64,000 bases of DNA from Nitzschia sp. pyKryTriq1 (Eukaryota > Bacillariophyta > Bacillariophyceae > Bacillariales > Bacillariaceae), in the NCBI GenBank assembly GCA_956465555.1, contig OY101118.1, positions 124,001 to 188,000 on the forward strand. Reading direction: 5' to 3'. Under the pieces are notes generated by a model, which searched no databases, had not been told where the DNA came from, and saw nothing but the letters and a program-made list of their open reading frames with translations. The translations under genes were made by a program, and so were the position numbers. Shown piece by piece: positions 31,024-40,543 of this stretch (position 1 is the first letter of the stretch; each line of letters starts with the position of its first letter).

Positions 31024-31830
31024 TTACGAACGGACACGTTGTCCAGCAGTAGTAGTAGTAGTACTGGTACTGGCAACAGCAGGCCCGCGATAATACTCTC
31101 TCCTTCGAGGAGCTGATGCCGCCGCTGGTGCTTTTGCTTCTGCTTCTGCTTTATTAGCCCTCTTTGGCATGACTATTTCATTCTGCTGTCTATCAGCACT
31201 GCTGCTGCTGCTGCTGCTATTTTTGCTGACGAGGAACAGATGACGAATGCTCTCCAAATGCTTGTTGCAAATCAGATCAATATCTTCTCTCTTGACCCAC
31301 GAGTGACGGAGTGATTCCACAAAGTGATCCTTCATGACTTCAAAATGCTTTTCGGTCAAATGGTACTCGGCAATGACGGCTCGGCAGTTCTTGTTGATGC
31401 GAAGAAGAAGAAAAAAAAGCTGCTGTCGCTGCTTTCTTCTGGTACTACTACTACTGCCAGTACCAGTAGTGGTAGTAGTAGTACCCGTACTACTCAGTTC
31501 TTCTTCTTCTACGAGAAGAAAGGCTGAATCCAACAGCTCGCGTTGGAACTTGATCAATTTGTTTTTGGAGTTCATGTTGTTGTTGGGACCCGCCGCCGCC
31601 GCCGACACCGTCGAAAGACGTCGGAACTTCTCTGGGAGAGACGGGTCTTGTGCTAAACGATCGCAATAGTCAATCATAGTCATCTCATAATCCATGGGTC
31701 CGCCAATGCGAGCCATCAAATTGTCCTTGTAGTCGTAGTCGTAGTCGCAGTCGTAGTGGTGGACGACGACCTTGCTGCTGCTGGCAGTAGTAATAGTGCT
31801 GTTGGAGGAAGTAGTGGAGTAGTATGGCAT
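31024..31830 (-). CDS. Globin-fold-like protein, copy 2
   Basis: 268 aa from the ATG at 31830 (MPYYSTT); the longer frame starts at TTG. It shares the motif order of the plus-strand protein at 10.2 kb: YKDNLMARIGGPMDYEMTM, D..YCDRLAQDP.LPEKF, FQRELLDSAF, then YHLTEKHFEVMKDHFVESLRHSW and LESIRHLFL. The residue in the proximal-His position of truncated hemoglobins is Ile153, so this copy also lacks the canonical heme ligand. A Ser/Thr/Arg insert (about residues 112-135) interrupts the fold between helices. The C-terminus is basic and Ala-rich. The two copies are clearly paralogous but well diverged, which argues for long co-existence and selection. Heme-free function is inferred from residues only. 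Confidence 0.6.
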   Translation of the reverse strand: MPYYSTTSSNSTITTASSSKVVVHHYDCDYDYDYKDNLMARIGGPMDYEMTMIDYCDRLAQDPSLPEKFRRLSTVSAAAAGPNNNMNSKNKLIKFQRELLDSAFLLVEEEELSSTGTTTTTTGTGSSSSTRRKQRQQLFFLLLRINKNCRAVIAEYHLTEKHFEVMKDHFVESLRHSWVKREDIDLICNKHLESIRHLFLVSKNSSSSSSSADRQQNEIVMPKRANKAEAEAKAPAAASAPRRREYYRGPAVASTSTTTTTAGQRVRS

Positions 31831-32821
31831 AGTAGTAGTAGTAGTATTGTTGTTATTGGCTTCTTCTTCTTCTGGTGCTGCTGATGGTAGTGCTGCTGGT
31901 GGTGGCTGCTTCGTTGCTTGTAGCGGCTGTTCCAACGTGGTGGTGGTGGTGGTGTTGGACGATGAAATACTAATTTATGAGGACTGTATGATTGAGATTC
32001 TTATTCTTTCTGTTCGAAAAGGTCTACTTTCAGTCCTAAAGAGCTCTATTACTACTACTAGTGGTAGAGAGAGAGTAAAGCAGTGAATCGAATCTTAGTC
32101 GTGACGAACAATAGTGAAGCAACTGACGATGATCCTCGACGATCCTCCGTGCGAATAAAAATCCGCTAAATAATGTGGTGAATAGTGAAGCTGGTAATAT
32201 GGACATACGGCCAGGCGGCAGTGGCGGCTGAGATTTGAGCCTCGCAAGCAACTCAACACCTTCGTAACTGACATCATCCGCCTTAAATAATCGGTCGTCG
32301 TAAAGATCTACACGTTCTCTGGTAGGACAAAACGGGGAAGATAAACAACTGTCCGAGAACGCACATACATCATAAATCCGAACTGTGAAGCCAGATGCAC
32401 AAGATGTCCGCCTGAGCGCTTGAAGTTTCGGGCTTAGGTCTTCTCATCAAACGAGAACATCATCAATTTCCCCGGATGTCAATAATAATGAAGGAAGCGG
32501 ATTTATCGCGCACGCGCAGCAGTGGTCTACGTAGAATGCTACACGTTCTCTGCCTGGTAGGACAAAAGTGTCAAGAAATTGAATGGCGCTCGCAGCGCAG
32601 ATATATAGTGGCGACGACGACGGAGACGCCGTCTTCTCTCTTTCATATGCATTCGCACGACCTGTCAAACGAACGAAAAAAGCGCCAACTTCCCGTCTTT
32701 CATCTCTCTCCTTATTCATAAAATCTCAACCGTTGACAATCGAAAGTCGAAAACCGAGCATCGAAGCTAGTCGCTCATCCTGTCATCATCAATCCTCTCA
32801 TACCAATACCAAAATACAGCG
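31831..32821. other. Intergenic region
   Basis: No convincing gene. A direct repeat is visible: CTACACGTTCTCT followed by GGTAGGACAAAA, near 32310 and again near 32538. The 3' end is the leader of the small plus-strand gene at 32822. Confidence 0.45.
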
Positions 32822-33184
32822 ATGAATCTCCTTCGAAAGACCTCGAATAACAACGTCAAGAACAAGGGCGGAAACAAGAAATCCTCTTCCAACATGGAGT
32901 CCACCACCACCACCCCGGACTACATCAGTTTCCCAACGATGGAACAGCTGCAGACCCGAAGATCCTCCATGGCCTCTTCCGTTGCCGACAGCGTGGACTA
33001 CCAACATCATCCAAATAATACTGGTAGTAGTTCGTCGTCGACGCTGCAATCTCCCGTACAGAGACGAGCTTCGGGTCCCTCGAACGGCGGCAAGTCGGTT
33101 CTCAACCTTCCCCGATCCTCGATGCCACGTGTTCCGCTCGAGCGAGAAGACAGTTGGGGCAACCTGAGTGTCAGTGATCTTTAA
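32822..33184 (+). CDS. Small Ser-rich hypothetical protein
   Basis: 120 aa from ATG at 32822. No family recognised. It is basic at the N-terminus, Ser/Thr-rich throughout, and ends in LEREDSWGNLSVSDL, a short acidic/hydrophobic C-terminal motif. The arrangement RRSS, RRAS and PRSS gives several possible basophilic kinase sites. The frame has gene-like codon use and stops just before a GA microsatellite. Small disordered proteins of this type are frequent in diatom genomes; the role is unknown. Confidence 0.55.
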   Translation: MNLLRKTSNNNVKNKGGNKKSSSNMESTTTTPDYISFPTMEQLQTRRSSMASSVADSVDYQHHPNNTGSSSSSTLQSPVQRRASGPSNGGKSVLNLPRSSMPRVPLEREDSWGNLSVSDL

Positions 33185-34287
33185 AAGAGAGAGAGAGAGA
33201 GAAAGACCACTGATTTGGGTGCGTGGGAGCACCATATACAAGACGATACTTGCGCTCCACCACAGAGAATACGTACTGTCAAAGTACGATGATTCCTCCA
33301 GTGCTTCATTAAAAGACACAACAGCTAGTAGGCTATTATTATTATTATTATTAGCAATAGCAATATCTATATCTTTTTACTGTGGTCTATCTAGCCGCCG
33401 TACCGGAGGTAAGGACAACTGATTCTGAGCCACAATATTATTATTATTATTATTATTTCTTGACTACGCTTATTTTGCACAATTAGCGTAGTAGTAGGTG
33501 TTACTAGTCTTTCTATTTCTCGATCCTTGTCCAACAAAGGCGTCCCGAGGAATCAACAATTACTCCTACTACACTAGCTAGTAGGATGTACGTATTGATG
33601 TGTACGAGCAATTGATCAATCCATCCTTCTTTTCTTTTTTAAGATGCTAGTACTCTAGTATAGTACTACTACTTGAAGCGAGAGGAGTGATTTGAAGGGT
33701 CCTTCTTCTTGCTTAGCTAGTACTACTCATCGTCCTCTCTACTAGTAGTAGTTGCAAGGAATAGAGAGGAATATCGAAGATAGTACCGGGGGTAGACTAC
33801 TGCTAGACTGGTCGTTCATACTCCTCCAATACGGTAGTCTCTACCACACACTACTATAGAGTAGTAGAGCGAGTAGAGCAGAGCTATTAGCGAAACTACT
33901 GTCATTCGACGACTCCAACGACTGTAACTTAATATGAAAACTGAGTAACAACGCAGCTACTCAAGAGGGCATATGTAATGATCGCCGATGCTGAGTATAC
34001 GTGAAACAGTACTGAGTATACGCAATGAGGCCTTTTTAGGCGTATGAACATAAACAGGTCTGAATAAATAACACTTGCCAGATCGCCAACACAACAATAG
34101 GAAGCCAGGCGACTTTTCATTTTCTGCACAACCAAACCCATCAGAAATACGGTCCCTACGAATACTACTACTAGTACTTTTAAGGCGATTTCATTTTTCT
34201 TTGTTCTGCGTGCTGCATGAGGCACAATCACAGCACATCAACAACATAGCAACATAGCAACATAGCAACCAAGCGCGCACCATCAAG
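33185..34287. other. Intergenic region
   Basis: Dominated by ATT, CTA and TAG microsatellites (for example 33335-33352 and 33433-33455). A 100-codon minus frame near 34 kb has no motif and is not called. Confidence 0.5.
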
Positions 34288-35493
34288 ATGAAGACGGATT
34301 TATCGAAACCACAATGGAGGGAGGACGACCAAGGAATGGCTGCTATCGTTATTTCCTCGATCGGTGAAAGTCCTGAGAGCAAGCTCGTAGTAGCAACGAG
34401 ACCGTGGTCGTCCTCAAGACGAGGAGGGGGAAGCACCACGAGAAGTAGTACGACAACAAGGACGAGGAGAGGGGAAGAACTCAAGTGGACGCCATCCCTT
34501 ATTCGGCCACTTGAGTCTTCTTGGGCTCAAGCAGCAAACGATGAAACGGGTAGCGACGATGACGATGAAACTTTCGATGGAACGTACTGCTACTATGATG
34601 ATGAGGAGAGCGACGACCAGGAAGAGAGCTGCGAAGGAGTAACCGAAGACGAAGATTCCAGCGACGATGATGAAGAAGATGACAGTGAGAACGAGGATGA
34701 TGATGATGATGAAGACAGTGACGAAGAAAGGAGGAGCGATACGGAATCCGATGAAGGGAGCTTCGATGATACCTGTACCTGCTCTGTAGGAGGCTCCGAG
34801 CTAGACTTGGCCATAACCAGCAGTGTCTCATTTCTTTCCGAGACTCATTCAATCCTCCCCCAATCGATCGATCAAAAGATGAAGAACTTTTCATTAAAAG
34901 ACGATTGTGGTCTGCAAAGCCTAGATGAATTTGACTCGGAGCCGGAAAATCAAACCACTGTGGTCATTCCTTCTTCTTTTAAGATTGAAGCTATAGAGAG
35001 ACAGCCATTTATTTCGAGCAAGACCATGAACACCAGTGACCTCTGTTCTGAGAACAAAAGTACAACTTGCATGACGAAGGAGGACTACCAAATCATCTGC
35101 GCCTCAACAGAATCCACTGGTTTCAGCCTTGACCCTTCTTCGATCAGTTCTAGTCACCCTCCAGCAACAGCAGAAGCAGTGATGAAGGAACTCTCCGCCA
35201 ATGTTCTTACCACCAGGCAGCAACCCCCCAGCACCAAAGTGCTATCATCTTTGTCGAAAGCCGAAAAGAAGAATTTCACGCAGATAGGAAAGTTCACCAA
35301 GAAATTCCGAGGTAATCGTACGCAGCAACTTCAACGCATGGCAGTGAAAACAGTAGCCCAGGCCTACAAGGCCACACATTCTAAATTCCATGATCTCACA
35401 ACGGCCTCCAAGACGCCTGACGCCTCACTCTTCGATATTCAATTCTTTTCGCGGTCGTCAAACACGCGCTACCAAACTGCGAAGAAGAGTTGA
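34288..35493 (+). CDS. Acidic, Ser-rich hypothetical protein
   Basis: 401 aa from ATG at 34288. No family recognised. Residues about 85-165 are an extreme Asp/Glu/Ser tract. The C-terminal ~80 residues are basic and more ordered-looking (KAEKKNFTQIGKFTKKFRGNRTQQLQRMAVKTVAQAYKATH), predicted to be helical. No signal peptide or membrane helix. An acidic tract followed by a basic helix is seen in nuclear and chromatin-associated proteins, but this is only an analogy. Confidence 0.6.
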   Translation: MKTDLSKPQWREDDQGMAAIVISSIGESPESKLVVATRPWSSSRRGGGSTTRSSTTTRTRRGEELKWTPSLIRPLESSWAQAANDETGSDDDDETFDGTYCYYDDEESDDQEESCEGVTEDEDSSDDDEEDDSENEDDDDDEDSDEERRSDTESDEGSFDDTCTCSVGGSELDLAITSSVSFLSETHSILPQSIDQKMKNFSLKDDCGLQSLDEFDSEPENQTTVVIPSSFKIEAIERQPFISSKTMNTSDLCSENKSTTCMTKEDYQIICASTESTGFSLDPSSISSSHPPATAEAVMKELSANVLTTRQQPPSTKVLSSLSKAEKKNFTQIGKFTKKFRGNRTQQLQRMAVKTVAQAYKATHSKFHDLTTASKTPDASLFDIQFFSRSSNTRYQTAKKS

Positions 35494-36543
35494 AACAAGC
35501 ACGATTGCTGCTGAAAGAACAAAGAGTAGTAAGTCATCCCTCCACAAGCAAGGAACTACTATGATACTCGTACGTGAGTACGTATGTCTACTAGTAGTAG
35601 TAGCTCAACAAGCCAACGAGGTTGACGCAGCTGCAGTCAGTAAGTTCACGGAGCGGCTTTTCTAGCCTGCCTCTCTAGAGTAGCTAGTAAGAGAGGAGGA
35701 GTCAGGAGTCTAGAGTACTACAAGTAGTTCAAGAGACTTCACTAGAACTACTGACGGAATACCGCCGGTACTTGTAGTGTACTAGTACTACCGTACCAGG
35801 ATCGTCGGCGCGTTGTTGGGGATTGTGTTTTGTTTTCTGTAAAATAAAAAATAAGGACGGACTACTCGCCGTATTTCTAGTCTAGTAGTAGTACTACTAG
35901 TACTGTATGGTAAATCTCCCGCCGCCCCTCTACTAGTAGTAGTAGTACTACTACTACTACTACCGTACCGGTAGGTACTTGTAGTAGTAGTATGTTCTAC
36001 TACTCTACTATGTACCGGTAGTCTACTGTTCGAGTACAGAAAGCAGCGTGACTCGTACAAAAGCATCTCCAAGAGTAGTAAGCGTCGTACCGGTATTAGA
36101 GTACAAGTACTACTGTACAACGTACTGTAGTACAGTCCGGATTTTGAATAAACCGCAATAATGCGCGCGGAGAACGAAGGGGGCGCAAAAATAATATTTA
36201 TTTCTCCTCGCATTATTTGCGCGTTGAGCACGCTTTCAGCGAGTTACTTGCGATACCCCACCTACGTAAACTTGATTTTGGTAATTAAAGAATGTTCATA
36301 TAATATATCCAGATCCGTTGCTGATGTAAAATGTCACTTTCATGTGGTAGAAAATTTTACTTATGTGCCTTTGAAGATAACTATTACTCGTGCGTAACTA
36401 TTATTATACACAACATTTTGGCACCACCCTCCGACATCTTGTTTGCTACGAGCACACAACAACAAGAATAAGTTCCGGATAAGATTGGTTTGTAGTGACA
36501 ACAACAAACCGATTACAGTGACAACAATAGAAGAAGAGTCAGC
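35494..36543. other. Intergenic region
   Basis: Very rich in TAGTAG/CTACTA simple sequence (35580-36130) with several TACCGGTA palindromes. A minus frame of 147 codons lies over this repeat and is not called. Confidence 0.5.
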
Positions 36544-39500
36544 ATGGCACGCAATGGTCGAGGCCCACCAAGGCCTACCAAAAGGACTGGCGACATGGCG
36601 CGACGTAGGGAGGCGGAGATCATGGAAGCTCTCGCTAGCAATAATATCCGGCAAAAGTACTCATCGTCTCCGAGCGACTCGATGATATCCAGTACAGCGA
36701 GCTACCAATCGGCGCAGAGCCAAACAGTCGTCACGCTGGTATCCAAGAAGGGGACATCGGGAGGAAGTGCTCGGACGAAGAAGGGGAGTATGGCCCTCCT
36801 CCGCTCGCCCAATGTCACCGCTTCGTACAAGGGATTGAGTGACAAACGACATCTAATGTACATCACTCCAGAGCATGTGGTTAAGAATGAGCGAGCTCGA
36901 AGTAGATCAAGGTCCAAATCAGCGAAACGCTCTACCAATCAGGCTAAAATGATGCGCACCTTGTCGCCCAAGCGTTCTGAGATGCGTGCCAAAATGATGC
37001 GCTCCTTGTCTCCGCCGCAGTCCAAGAAACAACGAAAGGTTGTGGAAGCCAATTTTCGCAAGCAACAACTCCAAGTCCTTCGTCAAGAATTGCTCGCAGT
37101 GGACCAGTCTGCATCGTATTCTTCGTATTCTTCCACCGAATCGGCTACGATCGGATCGCGATCGCGATCGCGATCGCGATCACGAACTCGATCCCGATCA
37201 CGAACCCGAACTCGATCTAGATCTAGAGATCCCCACCATCATAGACGACGAAGCCACAGAGATCGATCGAGTTCTCTCGACTCTAAATACTCTTACGATT
37301 CTGATTCTCGGCCCTTGATATTTCAAGTAGCTGCTGAAACGATTGCCAACTACATTATTGGTGCACTTGATGATGTCTCCCCCATATGCCATGCCGATGA
37401 ACAGCATCTGCTACAACTAGAGGAACCGGTACAGCAAAAAGAACCGGTACAACAAAAGGAACCGGTACAACAAAAGGAACCGGTGCAACTAAAGGAACCG
37501 GTGCAACTGAAGGAACCGGTACAACTGAAGGAACCGGTACAACTAAAGGAACCAGTACATCAACAGGAACCAGAACATCAAAAGGAACTGGTCCATCCTG
37601 GACTCATGGTGCTCGAACACGTTGTCATGGGAGAGCGCGAAACTAGTCTCCTGACGGATGGTAGATCGGAAGAAGTGGAAGTGGACATTCCAAGACTCCA
37701 AGATGATGATGATGACGACGACGATGATGAGTATGAGTATGAGTATGAGTATGAAGAAGAACCAGTAAAGGAGAAGAAAGCGACAGAGACGGCGGGAAGG
37801 CCCACTGCAGCAAGCAAGGAGAAGAAAGCGACAGAGACGGCGGGAAGGCCCACTGCAGCAAACAAGGAGAAGAAAGCGACAGAGACGGCGGGAAGACCCA
37901 CTGCAGTGAAAAAGGAGGAGAAAGAGACTAGGACGGCGAAGAGCCCTCCTGCGAAAATGTCTCATGCCAAGTCGCTTCGAACGAATCTTCGAGCTGTCAA
38001 GACATATGCAGCAGCAGCCTTTGCCCAGCCCGCTCGTTCATCCAAGCATGCGCGTGGGAATAAAGTGTACTACGATGAGGAGCCAGCGCCAACCAAAGCG
38101 CCAACACCAGCGCCATCAACACCACCAGTTGCGAAACAAGAAGAAACGGCAACAGCATCAAACACTCCTTCGGATTCCGCAACCGTACCAGTACCAGTAC
38201 CACCACCTGCGGTTTCAGCAAAACAACGAGACGAGGTAGCAGTAACCACCACGAAATCTAGCTCTTCACGTCAGGGCCCCTTCATGAAACCCACCGATGC
38301 TGCTGCGGCTGCTGCTGAATATCGATTAACCCTGAACGGCACCAAGATTAATACGGCATTCAAGCAAGCCTTTTTGGATCCCGTGCCCCATCCTACTCTC
38401 AAGCGCAACATCAACTTTATGGAAGGCCTGTTGATTGCATTTGGAATGAAAGAAGACGACAGATTGTTTGCCGGACTTGGCACATGCGATTGGTCGAGCT
38501 TTATGACAAGTCTATTCTTCCAAGAAGAAGAAAAAGAAACTCCTTTAACAATGGAAGAAATTCGAGGATGGAGGGAAGCGACGGAGGAAGGGGCTGATGT
38601 TACTACCAATGGAATTTTGAAAAAACAACAACAACAAGACGACCAGACGGCAACTTCTCACTATACATCTCCAATCCTCCAAGACCTTTCTGCTGATATG
38701 GAAAGTTTGGATGGATCCGTGACCCGTGAAGACTTGTTGGCGGGTAACGCGATCATTACTCCCATTGTTCCCGTCGATCCGAAACAAGTCGTCCACGAAA
38801 TGATCCTTCCCATTGAGGACGTTCTGGACCAGTCCCTCACGCGAGACCAATTGCTTTCCGAACAGCACAAGCTACTTCCACCAGCTCTTCGCGGCGATGA
38901 AGAGATGGAAATGGCAGTGGTAAATAATGCTATCTATCATGCATGTCTCGAGAAGACGTTTTCGTGTGGATCTACTATTGGCACCATGGAGGATGCTAAT
39001 GTGGAAGTGAAACTGTTCCCCGAGGTTGGTGAAGATGATATTGTAGGACAAATTCTCATGCCTGGACAACCGGAACAAGTAGCCCAAGAAGACTCTCGAG
39101 AGCCAGCGGAATTAACAACCTCTAAAGTTCGCGAAGGGGTAGCTGTTGCGGAGGAAGATGGCAGCAAGAACAAACTCCACGCCAACAAAAACAACAAGAT
39201 GAGCAAGGTCATTCCTAATTTGTTGGACTCGTTGGTAGTATCGGCAGATGCATCCGATGACGACGACAACAACAAGAACAATGAAGGCAGAGACGATGAG
39301 GACGAGGACGACGACGCGAGAAGCAGCCGATCCGTCACCTTTTCTCCCAAGGTCAAAGTTCGCCCTTTTATTTCCGATCCGTCAAAGATTGCTGGTCGAG
39401 CAGGCGGCAAAAAACAACAGAAAGAACAGCCAGCAAAGCCGACTACGAAGCCCAAATCAATCATTGGCAAGGCATTCCAATCCTTGAGGGGCAAGAACGG

Positions 39501-39687
39501 CGCTAATACCACTAGTAGAAGTACTGACAACTCTGGTGCCAAGCCGGCCACACGCCCCGGCGTAGTCAAGGAGGAGCCTGCTGAAATGGTAGCGTCGCCG
39601 CTTAAGTCGGCAATGGCCAAGAGTACTCCTGCTACTCCGGCTGCGGCCACAGCTCCAACGACTTCCAAAAGGGCAGCCGCCGAGTAA
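36544..39687 (+). CDS. Large RS-domain protein with short tandem repeats
   Basis: 1047 aa from ATG at 36544. It is basic at the N-terminus. An RS (Arg/Ser dipeptide) domain at about residues 205-255 is of the kind found in SR splicing and mRNA-processing factors, but no RRM is present. Residues about 293-353 hold ten copies of a six-residue unit (EPVQQK or EPVQLK). After an acidic Asp/Glu/Tyr stretch come three exact or near-exact 16-residue repeats (KEKKATETAGRPTAAS type). The most ordered-looking part is about residues 595-675 (AFKQAFLDPVPHPTLKRNINFMEGLL..., CDWSSFMTSLFF), which may be a small domain. LTREDLL-type motifs recur (VTREDLLAG, LTRDQLLSE). The C-terminus is basic and Ala/Thr/Pro-rich. 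Probably nuclear; function unknown. Confidence 0.65.
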   Translation: MARNGRGPPRPTKRTGDMARRREAEIMEALASNNIRQKYSSSPSDSMISSTASYQSAQSQTVVTLVSKKGTSGGSARTKKGSMALLRSPNVTASYKGLSDKRHLMYITPEHVVKNERARSRSRSKSAKRSTNQAKMMRTLSPKRSEMRAKMMRSLSPPQSKKQRKVVEANFRKQQLQVLRQELLAVDQSASYSSYSSTESATIGSRSRSRSRSRTRSRSRTRTRSRSRDPHHHRRRSHRDRSSSLDSKYSYDSDSRPLIFQVAAETIANYIIGALDDVSPICHADEQHLLQLEEPVQQKEPVQQKEPVQQKEPVQLKEPVQLKEPVQLKEPVQLKEPVHQQEPEHQKELVHPGLMVLEHVVMGERETSLLTDGRSEEVEVDIPRLQDDDDDDDDDEYEYEYEYEEEPVKEKKATETAGRPTAASKEKKATETAGRPTAANKEKKATETAGRPTAVKKEEKETRTAKSPPAKMSHAKSLRTNLRAVKTYAAAAFAQPARSSKHARGNKVYYDEEPAPTKAPTPAPSTPPVAKQEETATASNTPSDSATVPVPVPPPAVSAKQRDEVAVTTTKSSSSRQGPFMKPTDAAAAAAEYRLTLNGTKINTAFKQAFLDPVPHPTLKRNINFMEGLLIAFGMKEDDRLFAGLGTCDWSSFMTSLFFQEEEKETPLTMEEIRGWREATEEGADVTTNGILKKQQQQDDQTATSHYTSPILQDLSADMESLDGSVTREDLLAGNAIITPIVPVDPKQVVHEMILPIEDVLDQSLTRDQLLSEQHKLLPPALRGDEEMEMAVVNNAIYHACLEKTFSCGSTIGTMEDANVEVKLFPEVGEDDIVGQILMPGQPEQVAQEDSREPAELTTSKVREGVAVAEEDGSKNKLHANKNNKMSKVIPNLLDSLVVSADASDDDDNNKNNEGRDDEDEDDDARSSRSVTFSPKVKVRPFISDPSKIAGRAGGKKQQKEQPAKPTTKPKSIIGKAFQSLRGKNGANTTSRSTDNSGAKPATRPGVVKEEPAEMVASPLKSAMAKSTPATPAAATAPTTSKRAAAE
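37423..37602 (+). repeat. 18-bp coding tandem repeat (10 units)
   Basis: Ten 18-bp units of the form GAACCGGTACAACAAAAG, reading EPVQQK or EPVQLK, with the last three diverged. Located inside the RS-domain protein gene. Confidence 0.85.
37768..37911 (+). repeat. 48-bp coding tandem repeat (3 units)
   Basis: Three 48-bp copies starting AAGGAGAAGAAAGCGACAG, encoding the same 16 residues with only a few changes at the end of each. A degenerate fourth follows. Near identity suggests recent duplication. Confidence 0.9.
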
Positions 39688-40543
39688 AGATCATCACCAT
39701 CATCATCATCAACAACAACAAAAGGAAGAAGACGCAAGACGACCTGTTGGTCGGGGAAGAAAGAGGGCGGCAGCGGCAGCCGCCATAGTACCATTGTATT
39801 ACATGTAACCACTAGACTGTATTCGTTCTCAAGATACTAGTACGGTCTATACTTTTATTACCCAAATTAGACAGTGCACTTTCTTCGCTGCTTTACGATA
39901 GTGAAATGTAGTACAAGTACTGGTGTACTATGGTACAGTGCTGCTCCTCTACTAGACTACTAGCAAGAGTACCTGGTACTCTTACTCGTACTCTTACTCG
40001 TGTACCTACTACTAGTAGCAGCTAAATTAGACAGTGCACTTTTTCGCTGCTTTACGATATAGTAGAAACGACTGGTCTTGGGCGTGGTCTTCTCGTCGAC
40101 TGCAGTCCGGCCAGTCGGATCGATCCAATCGGTGGGAAGGAGAATACGGTAGGGTACAAGCTACCGTACAGCGCAGAGCTGCTGTCCAAACCGAGGATCC
40201 TAAAATAATAGTCTCTACTACTACTACTAGCTAGTAGTAGTAGTAGTAGCTCAAGCCATTCTACTGCGCTGTTTTTGTACTACTGTAGAGTAACCACTTC
40301 CTACACTGCTGCTACTACTACTACCGGCAGTACTAGCTACTAGAGAACCGTAATCACAATCACACTTTGCATGATGGTGTTGTATGTTGATCCAGAAGTC
40401 GTATTACTTTTTTATATAGTATCATCTTTCTAGTAGTAGTAGTAGTAGTAGTAGTAGCAGTGCCACTAACCACTGCTACTACTAGTAGTAGCCAACTCCT
40501 ACCGGTACTAGTAGTAGTAGTCCTACTCCTACTAGTAGTAGTC
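39688..40543. other. Intergenic region with a direct repeat
   Basis: Convergent spacer. A sequence of about 37 bp (AAATTAGACAGTGCACTTT then CGCTGCTTTACGATA) occurs at 39864 and again at 40024. TAG/CTA microsatellites fill much of 40215-40330 and 40430-40555. No gene seen. Confidence 0.55.
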
